Part shown: piece after piece, positions 42,503 through 49,930 of the stretch
Layout: the number at the start of each line of letters is the position of its first letter
Position numbering within the stretch: the first letter of the stretch is position 1
Assembly: GCF_003515775.1 (NCBI RefSeq)
Contig: NZ_QWEI01000003.1
Span: forward strand, 124,001-188,000
DNA length: 64,000 bases
Direction of reading: 5' to 3'
DNA from: Ureibacillus yapensis
GTDB lineage: Bacteria > Bacillota > Bacilli > Bacillales_A > Planococcaceae
Program-made: the position numbers and the translations under genes
The notes under the pieces: generated by a model
Told to the model about the DNA's origin: nothing
Seen by the model: only the letters and a program-made list of their open reading frames with translations
The model's database searches: none

Positions 42503-43084
42503 ATGCCGACGAATTCATTGGTAGCAATGGCTTTGTTTGCTGCCTTAACAGCGATTGGAGCGTTTATTAAAATCCCCATCCCTTATGTCCCGTTTACACT
42601 GCAAATCTTGTTTGTCTTTTTGGCTGGCAGTTTGCTAGGAAGCAAAAAAGGGATGTTGAGTCAGGTGGCTTATGTGGGAATCGGCCTGGCGGGACTTCCT
42701 GTTTTCACCCAAGGGGGCGGGATTGGCTATTTTCTGCAACCTACCTTTGGGTATTTATTGGGTTATATTGCCGGCGCTTTTGTGGTCGGCCGGATTTTGG
42801 AAAAAGTAGAGAACCCGAAAACCTATCATTTTATCTTTTCTAATCTTGCCGGTCTGTTCATTGTCTATTCCATCGGTGTACCCTATCTCTACCTGGCTCT
42901 GAACGTATGGATGGGGATTGAAAGCAGCTGGTCCTATGTCTTGATGATTGGTTTTGTATATGCCATTGCCGGCGATATTCTCATTTCAATCATTGCCGGT
43001 GTTCTAGCGAAAAGATTATATTCTGTTTTCCATAAATATCGTAAAGATCAGAGAGTGGCGGTCCAAAAAGAAACAGTTGCTTAA
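42503..43084 (+). CDS. bioY: Biotin ECF transporter S-component BioY
   Basis: A six-helix biotin-binding membrane protein (193 residues) that works with the shared EcfAA'T module. Signatures: IPIPYVPFTLQILFVFLAGSLLGSKKG, GIGLAGLPVFTQGGGIGYFLQPTFGYLLGYIAGA and the C-terminal PYLYLALNVW. The ATG at 42503 lies nine bases after GGAAG inside the bioA end; a TTG at 42494 also opens the frame. Co-transcription with bioD and bioA means uptake and late synthesis share BirA control. Confidence 0.95.
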   Translation: MPTNSLVAMALFAALTAIGAFIKIPIPYVPFTLQILFVFLAGSLLGSKKGMLSQVAYVGIGLAGLPVFTQGGGIGYFLQPTFGYLLGYIAGAFVVGRILEKVENPKTYHFIFSNLAGLFIVYSIGVPYLYLALNVWMGIESSWSYVLMIGFVYAIAGDILISIIAGVLAKRLYSVFHKYRKDQRVAVQKETVA

Positions 43085-43137
43085 CTTCTCATTTTTTAAG
43101 ACTCGAATTATTTTCCCATTCCCCTAAACATAGAAAA

Positions 43138-43204
43138 AGCACTTTCAACAATTGCTATCCTCAATCCATATTAAGGATTGTTTGTTGCATTGTTGAAAGT
43201 GCTT
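43138..43204. terminator. Large bidirectional terminator after bioY
   Basis: A perfect 16-bp stem (AAGCACTTTCAACAAT with its complement at 43189-43204) encloses a second AATCC/GGATT stem. T-rich exits lie on both sides, between convergent genes. Confidence 0.88.
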
Positions 43205-43236
43205 CCTTCTTAAATTGCTTGTTATGCTTAAAATCT

Positions 43237-43620
43237 TCAAGAGAAAAATCCATAAATTTGCCAAGTGGCCCAAATCAGAATAAAACTCCAAACCAACAGA
43301 ATGATTGAACCAGCAATCCAGTTCTTTGGCTTATCGCTGTTCATCATTACTTCCGCTTTATGCTCACAGTCAGACAACACCTCTTTCGGGACCATCTTCA
43401 AGGCAAGCATTATTCCCAACGGAAGAAGAATGACGTCATCCAAATAACCAAGCACAGGAATGAAATCTGGTATAAAATCAATTGGACTGAATGCATACGC
43501 TACTACACACAAAGTGAAGAGCTTAACGAACCATGGTACTCTTTCATCCTTGCTGGCAAAGTATAAAATAAATATTTTCTTTTTTAAATTTCTTGCCCAC
43601 ATCTTGATTTTTGCAAACAT
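43237..43620 (-). CDS. YkvA (DUF1232) family small membrane protein
   Basis: A 127-residue protein with the DUF1232 core VPWFVKLFTLCVVAYAFSPIDFIPDFIPVLGYLDDVILLPLGI, including the conserved SPIDxIPDxIPVLGYLDD. A C-terminal helix follows (about 100-122). The frame runs to 43683, but the ATG at 43620 has GGAG eight bases upstream and starts MFAKIKMW. DUF1232 proteins are membrane-associated and of unknown function. It is convergent with bioY. Confidence 0.88.
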   Translation of the reverse strand: MFAKIKMWARNLKKKIFILYFASKDERVPWFVKLFTLCVVAYAFSPIDFIPDFIPVLGYLDDVILLPLGIMLALKMVPKEVLSDCEHKAEVMMNSDKPKNWIAGSIILLVWSFILIWATWQIYGFFS

Positions 43621-43777
43621 ATTTTTATCTCCAATCAACATTTCCCTACATTTATTATAAATTTCAGATAACCTTGCTGGCAATGTTTAGTATTTCAATT
43701 GATTGTTAAATACTAATTAAAGCCTGCATCTTCAATAATTGGAAAAATAATATTGTTATTAAAGGGGGAAACAAACA

Positions 43778-44368
43778 ATGAGTTTAAGTCTGGTTTGGCA
43801 AACATTTCTTATTTTTTTTGTGGGAATGATTATACTGCGAATCGGTGGAAGAAAAACTATCTCCCAAATGACCATCCCGCAAACGGTTATGATGATTGCC
43901 ATCGGTACATTGCTGATACAACCGGTTTCTGGCAATGGACTTTGGCCTACATTTGGGATAGCTGCATTATTGGTTCTTTTTCTAATTATCACCGAATTAT
44001 TCGAAATGAAATTCGATAAAGTAGAATCTGCCTTTTCCGGTAAAGCGGTACCCGTTATTGAAAATGGCGTTCTTATGGAGAAAAATTTAAAAAAACTGAG
44101 GTTAACCGTTGACAAGTTAGAAGAACGATTGCGCAACGCAGGTATTGCAAGCATTGAAGATGTCCAATATGCAACATTGGAAGCGAATGGTCAAATCGGG
44201 TATACTTTAAAACTTGAAAAGCAGCCTGCCACAAAAGAAGATATTCAAAAACTCATCCACTTTATCCAAAGCGGACAACTTGTAAAGGCCAATAACCAAT
44301 CCCAGGATAATATTTTTACCGAAACCTTTCATCAGAATGAAGATGAACCGCCCAAGCATTTACAATGA
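43778..44368 (+). CDS. YetF/DUF421 family membrane protein
   Basis: A 196-residue protein with three N-terminal helices (about 6-22, 34-52 and 57-75) and a soluble DUF421 domain. Diagnostic sequences are GMIILRIGGRKTISQMTIPQTVMMIAIGTLL, GKAVPVIENGVLMEKNLKKLRLTVDKLEERLRNAGI and IEDVQYATLEANGQIGYTLK. The acidic tail (QNEDEPPKHLQ) is extra. B. subtilis paralogues are linked to spores and membranes, but the biochemical role is unsettled. Strong AAAGGGGG ribosome binding site. Confidence 0.92.
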   Translation: MSLSLVWQTFLIFFVGMIILRIGGRKTISQMTIPQTVMMIAIGTLLIQPVSGNGLWPTFGIAALLVLFLIITELFEMKFDKVESAFSGKAVPVIENGVLMEKNLKKLRLTVDKLEERLRNAGIASIEDVQYATLEANGQIGYTLKLEKQPATKEDIQKLIHFIQSGQLVKANNQSQDNIFTETFHQNEDEPPKHLQ

Positions 44369-44462
44369 ATGCTCAATTTTTATGTGGGTTCGTGAATAAC
44401 ATCACCTTTATGTAAGGGTGGGTACAACCCCGCCCCAATGAAGGAACAGGGCGAAGATTAAG

Positions 44463-44846
44463 TTACTTTTGCACAATCTGAATATGATTTCCGCATGTAT
44501 CATCAAAAACTGCCAGCGTAACATCACCCATTTCCTTTGGTTCTGTCGTGAACCTTACTCCGAGTTTCACCAACCGTTCGTATTCTTCGCGAACATCTTC
44601 CACACCAAACATGGTTACCGGTATGCCATCTTCAAATAGTTTCTTTTGATAGTCTTGGGCCGCTGGATGATTATTCGGTTCGAGTATAAGTTCGGTACCT
44701 TCTTGCTCATTTGGAGAAACAAGGGCAATCCACCTAAATTCCCCGACAGGCACATCATGTTTTTTTATAAAGCCAAGCGTTTTAGTATAGAACTCCAAAG
44801 CCTTATCTTGGTCATCGACGAAAATACTTGTAACAATGATTTTCAT
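44463..44846 (-). CDS. VOC-superfamily protein (glyoxalase/bleomycin resistance-like)
   Basis: A 127-residue two-module VOC fold. The first module has TSIFVDDQDKALEFYTKTLGF and the second VREEYERLVKLGVRFTTEPKEMGDVTLAVFDDTCGNHIQIVQK. Metal-binding residues of the family appear as Glu72 (in TELILEPN) and the penultimate GNHIQI region. The substrate cannot be read from sequence. AGGAGG precedes the ATG. Stands alone, convergent with yetF. Confidence 0.88.
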   Translation of the reverse strand: MKIIVTSIFVDDQDKALEFYTKTLGFIKKHDVPVGEFRWIALVSPNEQEGTELILEPNNHPAAQDYQKKLFEDGIPVTMFGVEDVREEYERLVKLGVRFTTEPKEMGDVTLAVFDDTCGNHIQIVQK

Positions 44847-45075
44847 TTTTTTGCCTCCTTAGACAATTGCGTTTTATAGTCCACTTCCAAGCAGTAAACC
44901 GAAGCACTGTTTATAATACCTCATTTTATAAAGCTTCCGTTAACAATAGTGTACTCCTTACCATAATCTTTTCAAACTATAAAATTTTCAATACCGAAAT
45001 AAATCCCCTTCTAGCAAAACGAAAACTATCTTTTTATACAATATAAAAAAGTATATTAGTTGCTTATCCTTAACT

Positions 45076-45105
45076 ATCACGTTACACTTTTAAATATTAC
45101 GTGAT
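45076..45105. promoter_or_regulatory. Inverted repeat upstream of the MerR gene
   Basis: ATCACGTTA (45076-45084) and TTACGTGAT (45097-45105) form a nearly perfect dyad 17 bp before the MerR ATG. Its size suits a dimeric regulator, possibly this MerR protein acting on its own operon. Confidence 0.4.
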
Positions 45106-45121
45106 GGTTCGGGGTGATTTA

Positions 45122-45528
45122 ATGGGAAGGATAAACTAAAAATCAGTGATCTTGCCAATAAAGCTGGCGTCACGAAACGTACAATCGATTACTACACAAA
45201 TCTTGGGTTGCTGGAAATGGATCGTTCCCCATCCAACTATCGATTGTATCCCGTCGAAATGGTTGAGCGAATTCATTGGATTGAAGAACAAAAGAATTCC
45301 GGAAAATGCCTATCGGAAATAGCCAAACTAATAGGAAACGAAACAACAGAAAGTAAACCGTTTGAAGAAGTTAACATTCATGAAATTCGCCTGCAAATGA
45401 AGAAGCTGGAAAAGGATGTTTCCAAGATGATGGAAAATCTGGACGAGAGAGAAAAACAGCAATTAAAACAAAAAGTGACACCGGAAAGTGTGTCTTTAAT
45501 ACAATCTTTAATACTTTTATTACAATAA
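45122..45528 (+). CDS. MerR-family regulator with a frameshift right after its start
   Basis: The body reads as a normal MerR protein from about 45136: the helix-turn-helix KLKISDLANKAGVTKRTIDYYTNLGLLEM, the winged YRLYP, then a coiled coil rich in Glu and Lys. No canonical start opens this frame; a TGA lies at 45115-45117. The ATG at 45122, with GGGGTGA well placed upstream, reads five codons (MGRIN) and stops. One extra G in the GGG at 45124-45126 would give MGKDKLKISDL and join the frames. Either an indel lesion or a base-call error. Its stop overlaps the AAGGAGGTGA of the CNNM gene. Confidence 0.72.
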
Positions 45529-45566
45529 GGAGGTGACTGTTCTACATTTTTTTGTAGGACATTCTA
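45526..45566 (+). promoter_or_regulatory. Strong ribosome binding site separated from a TTG start by a hairpin
   Basis: TAAGGAGGTGA starts at the MerR stop. The TTG start of the CNNM gene lies about 31 bases further. Between them GTTCTACA and TGTAGGAC form an 8-bp stem (one G-U pair) around a T-rich loop. A weaker site, TAGGA, seven bases before TTG, is inside the stem. Confidence 0.55.
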
Positions 45567-46895
45567 TTGTCAACAACCATTTATTTAATTATCTTTGCGC
45601 TATTAATTGCGTTAACAGCGTTCTTCGTAGCAACGGAATTCGCGATTGTAAAAGTACGCCAATCTCGTATAGACCAACTCGTGGCAGAAGGAAAAGCCGG
45701 ATCGCTTGCAGCTAAACAAGTTACAGCGCATTTGGATGAATACTTATCGGCATGCCAACTTGGAATTACCGTAACCGCATTGGGAATAGGTATGGTAGGA
45801 GAGCCAACTTTCGAATTCATCTTGCATCCATTGTTTGAATCGCTTGGTATACCAACCGATTATATTCACTGGTTTACAATTGGAGCTGCATTTATTATTG
45901 CAACATTCTTGCATGTGGTTGTTGGGGAACTTGCGCCAAAGACGATTGCCATTCAAAAAGCCGAAGCAGTCACGTTGGCATTTTCAAAACCAATTCAAAT
46001 TTTCTATAAGATATTGTATCCGTTCATTTGGATATTAAACGGTTCCGCTCGCTTATTGCTCAAATTATTTGGGGTGAAACCTGCATCGGAACAAGAGCTC
46101 TCCCATACTGAGGAAGAGCTTCGAATCCTGCTCTCCGAAAGCTATAAATCCGGGGAAATTAATATGAACGAGCTGCAATTCGTCAATAATGTTTTTGAAT
46201 TTGATGATAGAATTGCACGAGAAATTATGGTGCCTCGTACGGATATAGTCGGCTTCGAACTAGACGCTTCCTTTGAAGAAGTTTTAACAACTGTATCCGA
46301 AGAAAAATATACAAGATATCCTGTTTATGAAGGCGACCGGGATAATATTATCGGTTTCCTAAACATTAAGGACTTCCTGACCCAAGGCATGAATAATCGT
46401 ATTCAACCCGAAACTTTTAAATTGTCCGATTATATAAATCCTGTTGTTCGAACAATCGAAACAATCCCGATTCATGATCTGCTGCAAAAAATGCAGAAAG
46501 AGCGCATCCATATTGGTATTCTGATGGATGAATATGGCGGCACAAGCGGTATGGTAACGGTAGAAGATATTTTGGAAGAGCTCGTTGGGGAAATACGCGA
46601 CGAATTTGATGCTGAAGAAATTCCTGATATTCGCCAAATCAGTGAGGAACACTATATCATCGATTCGAAGGTCTTGCTTGGCGATGTCGAAAAGCTATTG
46701 TTTGTTGATTTCGATATCGATGGAATTGATACACTCGGTGGTTGGTATTATACACAGGACACTGATTTAGATTTGTCCAAAACCATTGCCCATCTGGGAT
46801 ACGACTTTTCTATCCACCAAAAAGAAGGACAACAAATACAGTATATTAGAGTTAAAAAAAGAGAAACTGCAGATGGTGAATCCACCGAATTGTAA
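45567..46895 (+). CDS. CNNM/CorC-type membrane protein (DUF21-CBS pair-CorC/HlyC), often called hemolysin-like
   Basis: A 442-residue protein of the family linked to magnesium or cobalt efflux and tolerance. The DUF21 membrane domain (about 1-190) has TAFFVATEFAIVKVRQSRID and LGITVTALGIGMVGEPTF. Two CBS domains (about 215-330) include REIMVPRTDIVGFE and MDEYGGTSGMVTVEDILEELVGEIRDEFD. The CorC/HlyC domain ends the protein. Hemolysis is a historical label. The start TTG has TAGGA seven bases upstream inside a hairpin. It is in an operon with the MerR gene. Confidence 0.92.
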   Translation: MSTTIYLIIFALLIALTAFFVATEFAIVKVRQSRIDQLVAEGKAGSLAAKQVTAHLDEYLSACQLGITVTALGIGMVGEPTFEFILHPLFESLGIPTDYIHWFTIGAAFIIATFLHVVVGELAPKTIAIQKAEAVTLAFSKPIQIFYKILYPFIWILNGSARLLLKLFGVKPASEQELSHTEEELRILLSESYKSGEINMNELQFVNNVFEFDDRIAREIMVPRTDIVGFELDASFEEVLTTVSEEKYTRYPVYEGDRDNIIGFLNIKDFLTQGMNNRIQPETFKLSDYINPVVRTIETIPIHDLLQKMQKERIHIGILMDEYGGTSGMVTVEDILEELVGEIRDEFDAEEIPDIRQISEEHYIIDSKVLLGDVEKLLFVDFDIDGIDTLGGWYYTQDTDLDLSKTIAHLGYDFSIHQKEGQQIQYIRVKKRETADGESTEL

Positions 46896-46912
46896 CTTCC
46901 TGCATTAAATCA

Positions 46913-46955
46913 AAAAAGCGCGGTGTCTCATAAGACTAGAGACTCCGCGCTTTTT
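46913..46955 (+). terminator. Terminator of the MerR-CNNM operon
   Basis: AAAAGCGCGG pairs with CCGCGCTTTT with an inner GTCTC/GAGAC stem, followed by TTTTTC. The loop resembles other hairpins in this window (TCATAAGACTAG). Confidence 0.92.
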
Positions 46956-47085
46956 CTGTCGGGATTGAACTGCAAGCACCCTTCTCATCAAAAGAAATGG
47001 GGTCCATTAGCCACATTCACGAACTAACACCCCGTTTAGCCGTTGATGATTGCCTCAGCAATTGAATCCTTGTTGCTCTACTATT

Positions 47086-47415
47086 CTAAGCAACTAAGCT
47101 TTTACATGCTTCTGCACATTTTAAGCAAGCATCCGCACATTTTTGGCAGTGTTCATGATCATGTTTTTTGCATTCATTTCCGCATGCCTCACAAATGATC
47201 GAACATACTTTAGCCAATTCCGAAATAAATGGGGTTCCTCTGCTAATGGCCTGCTCAAAATAAGCGCAAATGTCCGCGCACTCCCGGTCCAGTCGGATGC
47301 ATTCGGCCATCATATGAACATCTTTTTCTTTTAAACAGGCGTCATAGCATTGATTGCATGCAGCCATGCACTCATGCAGGGCTTCGATGACAGATTGATA
47401 TTGTCCATTGGTCAT
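47086..47415 (-). CDS. Four-helix-bundle copper storage protein (Csp/YhjQ, DUF326)
   Basis: A 109-residue cytosolic protein packed with 16 Cys, arranged as HECMAACNQCYDAC, AEC/REC/DIC, VCSIICEACGNEC and HCQKCADACLKCAEAC. This is the Csp fold, in which Cys line the core of a four-helix bundle and hold many Cu(I) ions. With no signal peptide it should be cytosolic (Csp3-like). The ATG at 47415 has AAGGAGG in front; the frame runs open to 47571 but covers the promoter. A CsoR-type box lies 60-77 bp upstream. Confidence 0.92.
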   Translation of the reverse strand: MTNGQYQSVIEALHECMAACNQCYDACLKEKDVHMMAECIRLDRECADICAYFEQAISRGTPFISELAKVCSIICEACGNECKKHDHEHCQKCADACLKCAEACKSLVA

Positions 47416-47475
47416 GGCAATTCCTCCTTCTGTTTTGCTCCCTATTCTAGTACCCTCAACCAAATTTCCTAAAAC

Positions 47476-47492
47476 ATACTTGTAGGGGGTAT
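47476..47492. promoter_or_regulatory. Predicted CsoR operator before the copper storage gene
   Basis: ATACTTGTAGGGGGTAT matches the copA-site form (ATAC at one end, GGGGGTAT at the other) and lies upstream of a 16-Cys copper-binding protein gene, outside any gene with a supported start. Confidence 0.6.
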
Positions 47493-47540
47493 CTGGAATA
47501 GCTGCGAAAACGGGAGTTTTAGTTAAAAGAATACCAGTTT

Positions 47541-48005
47541 TTATTTCTTTCCACTTATAATTCTTTCCCATTCTTCAAGTGACAACTTTTTGGTACTATG
47601 TTTTAAGTCATCCGGTACTTCTATTGTGCACATTAATTCGAGGCTGTTTCCGTCCGGATCTTTGATGTAGACAGATGCATTTCCTTGATTGGGTCTAACA
47701 AAGGGTTCAACCGATTCTCTTTTTCCAAAAGGCACCGCCTCAATTTCCAAGGATTTAAGCCAGTTTAAAGAGTTTCTCAAGTCCTCATATTCCACTCGAA
47801 AAGCGATATGCCTTAAAGAAGGATGATAAGGCGTTCCGACTTCCTTTCCTTCCCACAATCCAAGCCAACTTCTTCCTTTTTCTATCCAGAAGAAGACGGT
47901 TTCCTCATCCCGCCATGCCAATTCCAAACCCAATGTTTGATAAAACTGAACGGAAACTTCCAAATCGCCAACTGGCAAGTGTGCCTCATAAAGCCCTTTA
48001 ATCAT
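47541..48005 (-). CDS. VOC-superfamily protein (fosfomycin/lactoylglutathione lyase-like)
   Basis: A 154-residue VOC protein: KGLYEAHLPVGDLEVSVQFYQTLGLELAWRDE in the first module and LRHIAFRVEYEDLRNSL with FVRPNQGNASVYIKDPDGNSLELMC in the second. His10 (EAHLPV), His60-region and the Glu of SLELMC fit the VOC metal site. The ATG at 48005 has GGAGAAGGG; the frame extends 12 codons upstream without a site. The 57-bp gap to aspartase suggests read-through from that gene. Substrate unknown. Confidence 0.87.
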   Translation of the reverse strand: MIKGLYEAHLPVGDLEVSVQFYQTLGLELAWRDEETVFFWIEKGRSWLGLWEGKEVGTPYHPSLRHIAFRVEYEDLRNSLNWLKSLEIEAVPFGKRESVEPFVRPNQGNASVYIKDPDGNSLELMCTIEVPDDLKHSTKKLSLEEWERIISGKK

Positions 48006-48061
48006 GGTTTCCCTTCTCCCCCAACATTCTATGGATTGCACTGCCGACTATTTTTATATAA

Positions 48062-49513
48062 TTACTTTACCATTGTGTTGTTTACAAGATATTTGCCGCC
48101 TGCAATACCCGGCTGCGTCATTTCGTAAGGGTCCAAAATTTTATCCAACTGTTCTGCTGTTAAAGCACCGGATTGAATGCAAAGATCGCGAACCGATTCA
48201 CCCGTAGTGAGCGCCTCTTTTGCAATCTGTGCTGCCCGCTCATATCCGATATGCGGGTTCAGGGCTGTTATAATGCCAACACTTTTTTCTACATATTCTC
48301 TTAAATGATGTTCATTGGCCTTTATATCCTTTATACACTTTTCGGTAAATACATTGAACACATTGCTCATGATCGAAATTGATTGGATTAAATTAAAGAA
48401 TAATACGGGTTCCATGACATTCAATTCAAACTGGCCGGCTTCAGAAGCAGCAGAGATTGTCAAATCATTTCCAATCACTTGGAAAGCTACCTGGTTTACG
48501 ACTTCCGCCATGACGGGATTTACTTTTCCAGGCATGATGGAGGATCCAGGTTGACGTGCCGGCAACATAATCTCATATAAGCCATCTCTTGGTCCGGAAG
48601 CCATTAAACGCAAGTCATTTGCGATTTTTGACATATTCACCATACATACTTTTAGTGAGGCTGACACTTCTGTATAGCAATCCGTATTTTGGGTAGCATC
48701 GACTAAATGTTCCGCGCCTTTTAACGATAAGCCGCTTATTTCGCCCAGATTTTTCACAACTGCCTCAATATAGTCAGGATCAGCATTTAGACCTGTACCT
48801 ACTGCAGTTGCCCCCATATTGACTTCGAAAAGATGGCGTCTTGATAAGGAAATGCGGTCGATATCACGGGAAACCACACGGCTGTAAGCTTCAAACTCCT
48901 GCCCTAGCAAAATCGGCACGGCATCTTGAAGATGGGTACGGCCCATTTTTATGATGCCGGAAAACTCCTTAGCCTTCTCCACAAATGCTTTGTGCATAGT
49001 TTTCATGGAATCCAGCAATTCATTCATTAAGTTCAAAATCGCAATATGTGTTGCTGTCGGAAAAGCGTCGTTTGTGGATTGGGACATATTAATATGGCTA
49101 TTCGGGCTAATCACATCATAATTCCCTTTCTCTTCTCCCATCAGTTCCAGCGCACGATTCGCAATCACTTCATTGGCATTCATATTAATGGAAGTTCCTG
49201 CTCCGCCCTGGATGGGATCCACAATAAATTGATCGTTCCAACGGCCGGTAATTACCTCATCACATGCTTCAATAATATATTTGCCTAGAGATTGATCCAG
49301 CATCCCTGTTTCCATATTGGCTAAAGCGGCTGATTTCTTAACCATTCCAAGCGATTTAATCAGCACAGGATGAATTCGATAACCTGTAATCGGGAAGTTT
49401 TCAATCGCTCTCATCGTTTGCACACCATAATAGGCATCATTCGGTATTTGTTTTTCTCCCAAAAAATCCTTTTCAATACGAAAATCTTTCAGTTCCATTC
49501 TACTATTCTCCAT
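48062..49513 (-). CDS. aspA: Aspartate ammonia-lyase (aspartase)
   Basis: It splits aspartate to fumarate and ammonia (483 residues, homotetramer in the family). The signature GSSIMPGKVNP with the catalytic Ser is intact. GGAGTSINMNANEVIANRALE, SQSTNDAFPTATHIA and GRTHLQDAVPI are the substrate loops, and the C-terminus is the aspartase type rather than fumarase C. The start at 49513 has no clear site; a second ATG at 49498 has GGAG nine bases upstream and may be used. The VOC gene follows. Confidence 0.94.
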   Translation of the reverse strand: MENSRMELKDFRIEKDFLGEKQIPNDAYYGVQTMRAIENFPITGYRIHPVLIKSLGMVKKSAALANMETGMLDQSLGKYIIEACDEVITGRWNDQFIVDPIQGGAGTSINMNANEVIANRALELMGEEKGNYDVISPNSHINMSQSTNDAFPTATHIAILNLMNELLDSMKTMHKAFVEKAKEFSGIIKMGRTHLQDAVPILLGQEFEAYSRVVSRDIDRISLSRRHLFEVNMGATAVGTGLNADPDYIEAVVKNLGEISGLSLKGAEHLVDATQNTDCYTEVSASLKVCMVNMSKIANDLRLMASGPRDGLYEIMLPARQPGSSIMPGKVNPVMAEVVNQVAFQVIGNDLTISAASEAGQFELNVMEPVLFFNLIQSISIMSNVFNVFTEKCIKDIKANEHHLREYVEKSVGIITALNPHIGYERAAQIAKEALTTGESVRDLCIQSGALTAEQLDKILDPYEMTQPGIAGGKYLVNNTMVK

Positions 49514-49930
49514 TTCTATCTTTTATACAAAGGTGCATTAGCTATTCCTGCTTTAAATAGAAATCTCAAGTTAATGCTTGAATGTACGAATACCCTTGCC
49601 AAGAATTTTCTCTGATTTAACAAAAGCAAACGTACTCTTACAAGTATATAATCAAGGAAGTGCAGAAATTAATCAATCAAAACATAAGACTTCTTATTTA
49701 TTTTCATTCCCTTTCACTTTTCCCAGTAAACAAATTAGTTGGAAATATCTGGATTAAAGCCTGAAAATTTGAGCAGTTAGTTCTAAAGCGAAAATTTTCT
49801 AAATATGTTAATAGAGTGGTGCAACTCTGCTATTATAGAATAGAATTCGCATCAGATTTTTTTGTGATGCCGCACTTATTGCTATAATTTCTCGTTCCAG
49901 TGAAATATAATGAAGTTATGGAGGGCAAGC
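49514..49930. other. 417-bp divergent intergenic region
   Basis: Promoters of aspA (minus) and the repeat protein (plus) must lie here. A GCATCA/TGATGC hairpin around a T-rich centre is at about 49850-49873. No small gene with a ribosome binding site was seen. Confidence 0.45.

Noticed and set aside
45533-45715. GTG-initiated 60-codon frame right at the strong AAGGAGGTGA
   Set aside because: It overlaps the start of the CNNM gene in another frame, its GTG is within the ribosome binding site, and the product has no normal features. Only the ribosome binding site itself is of interest.
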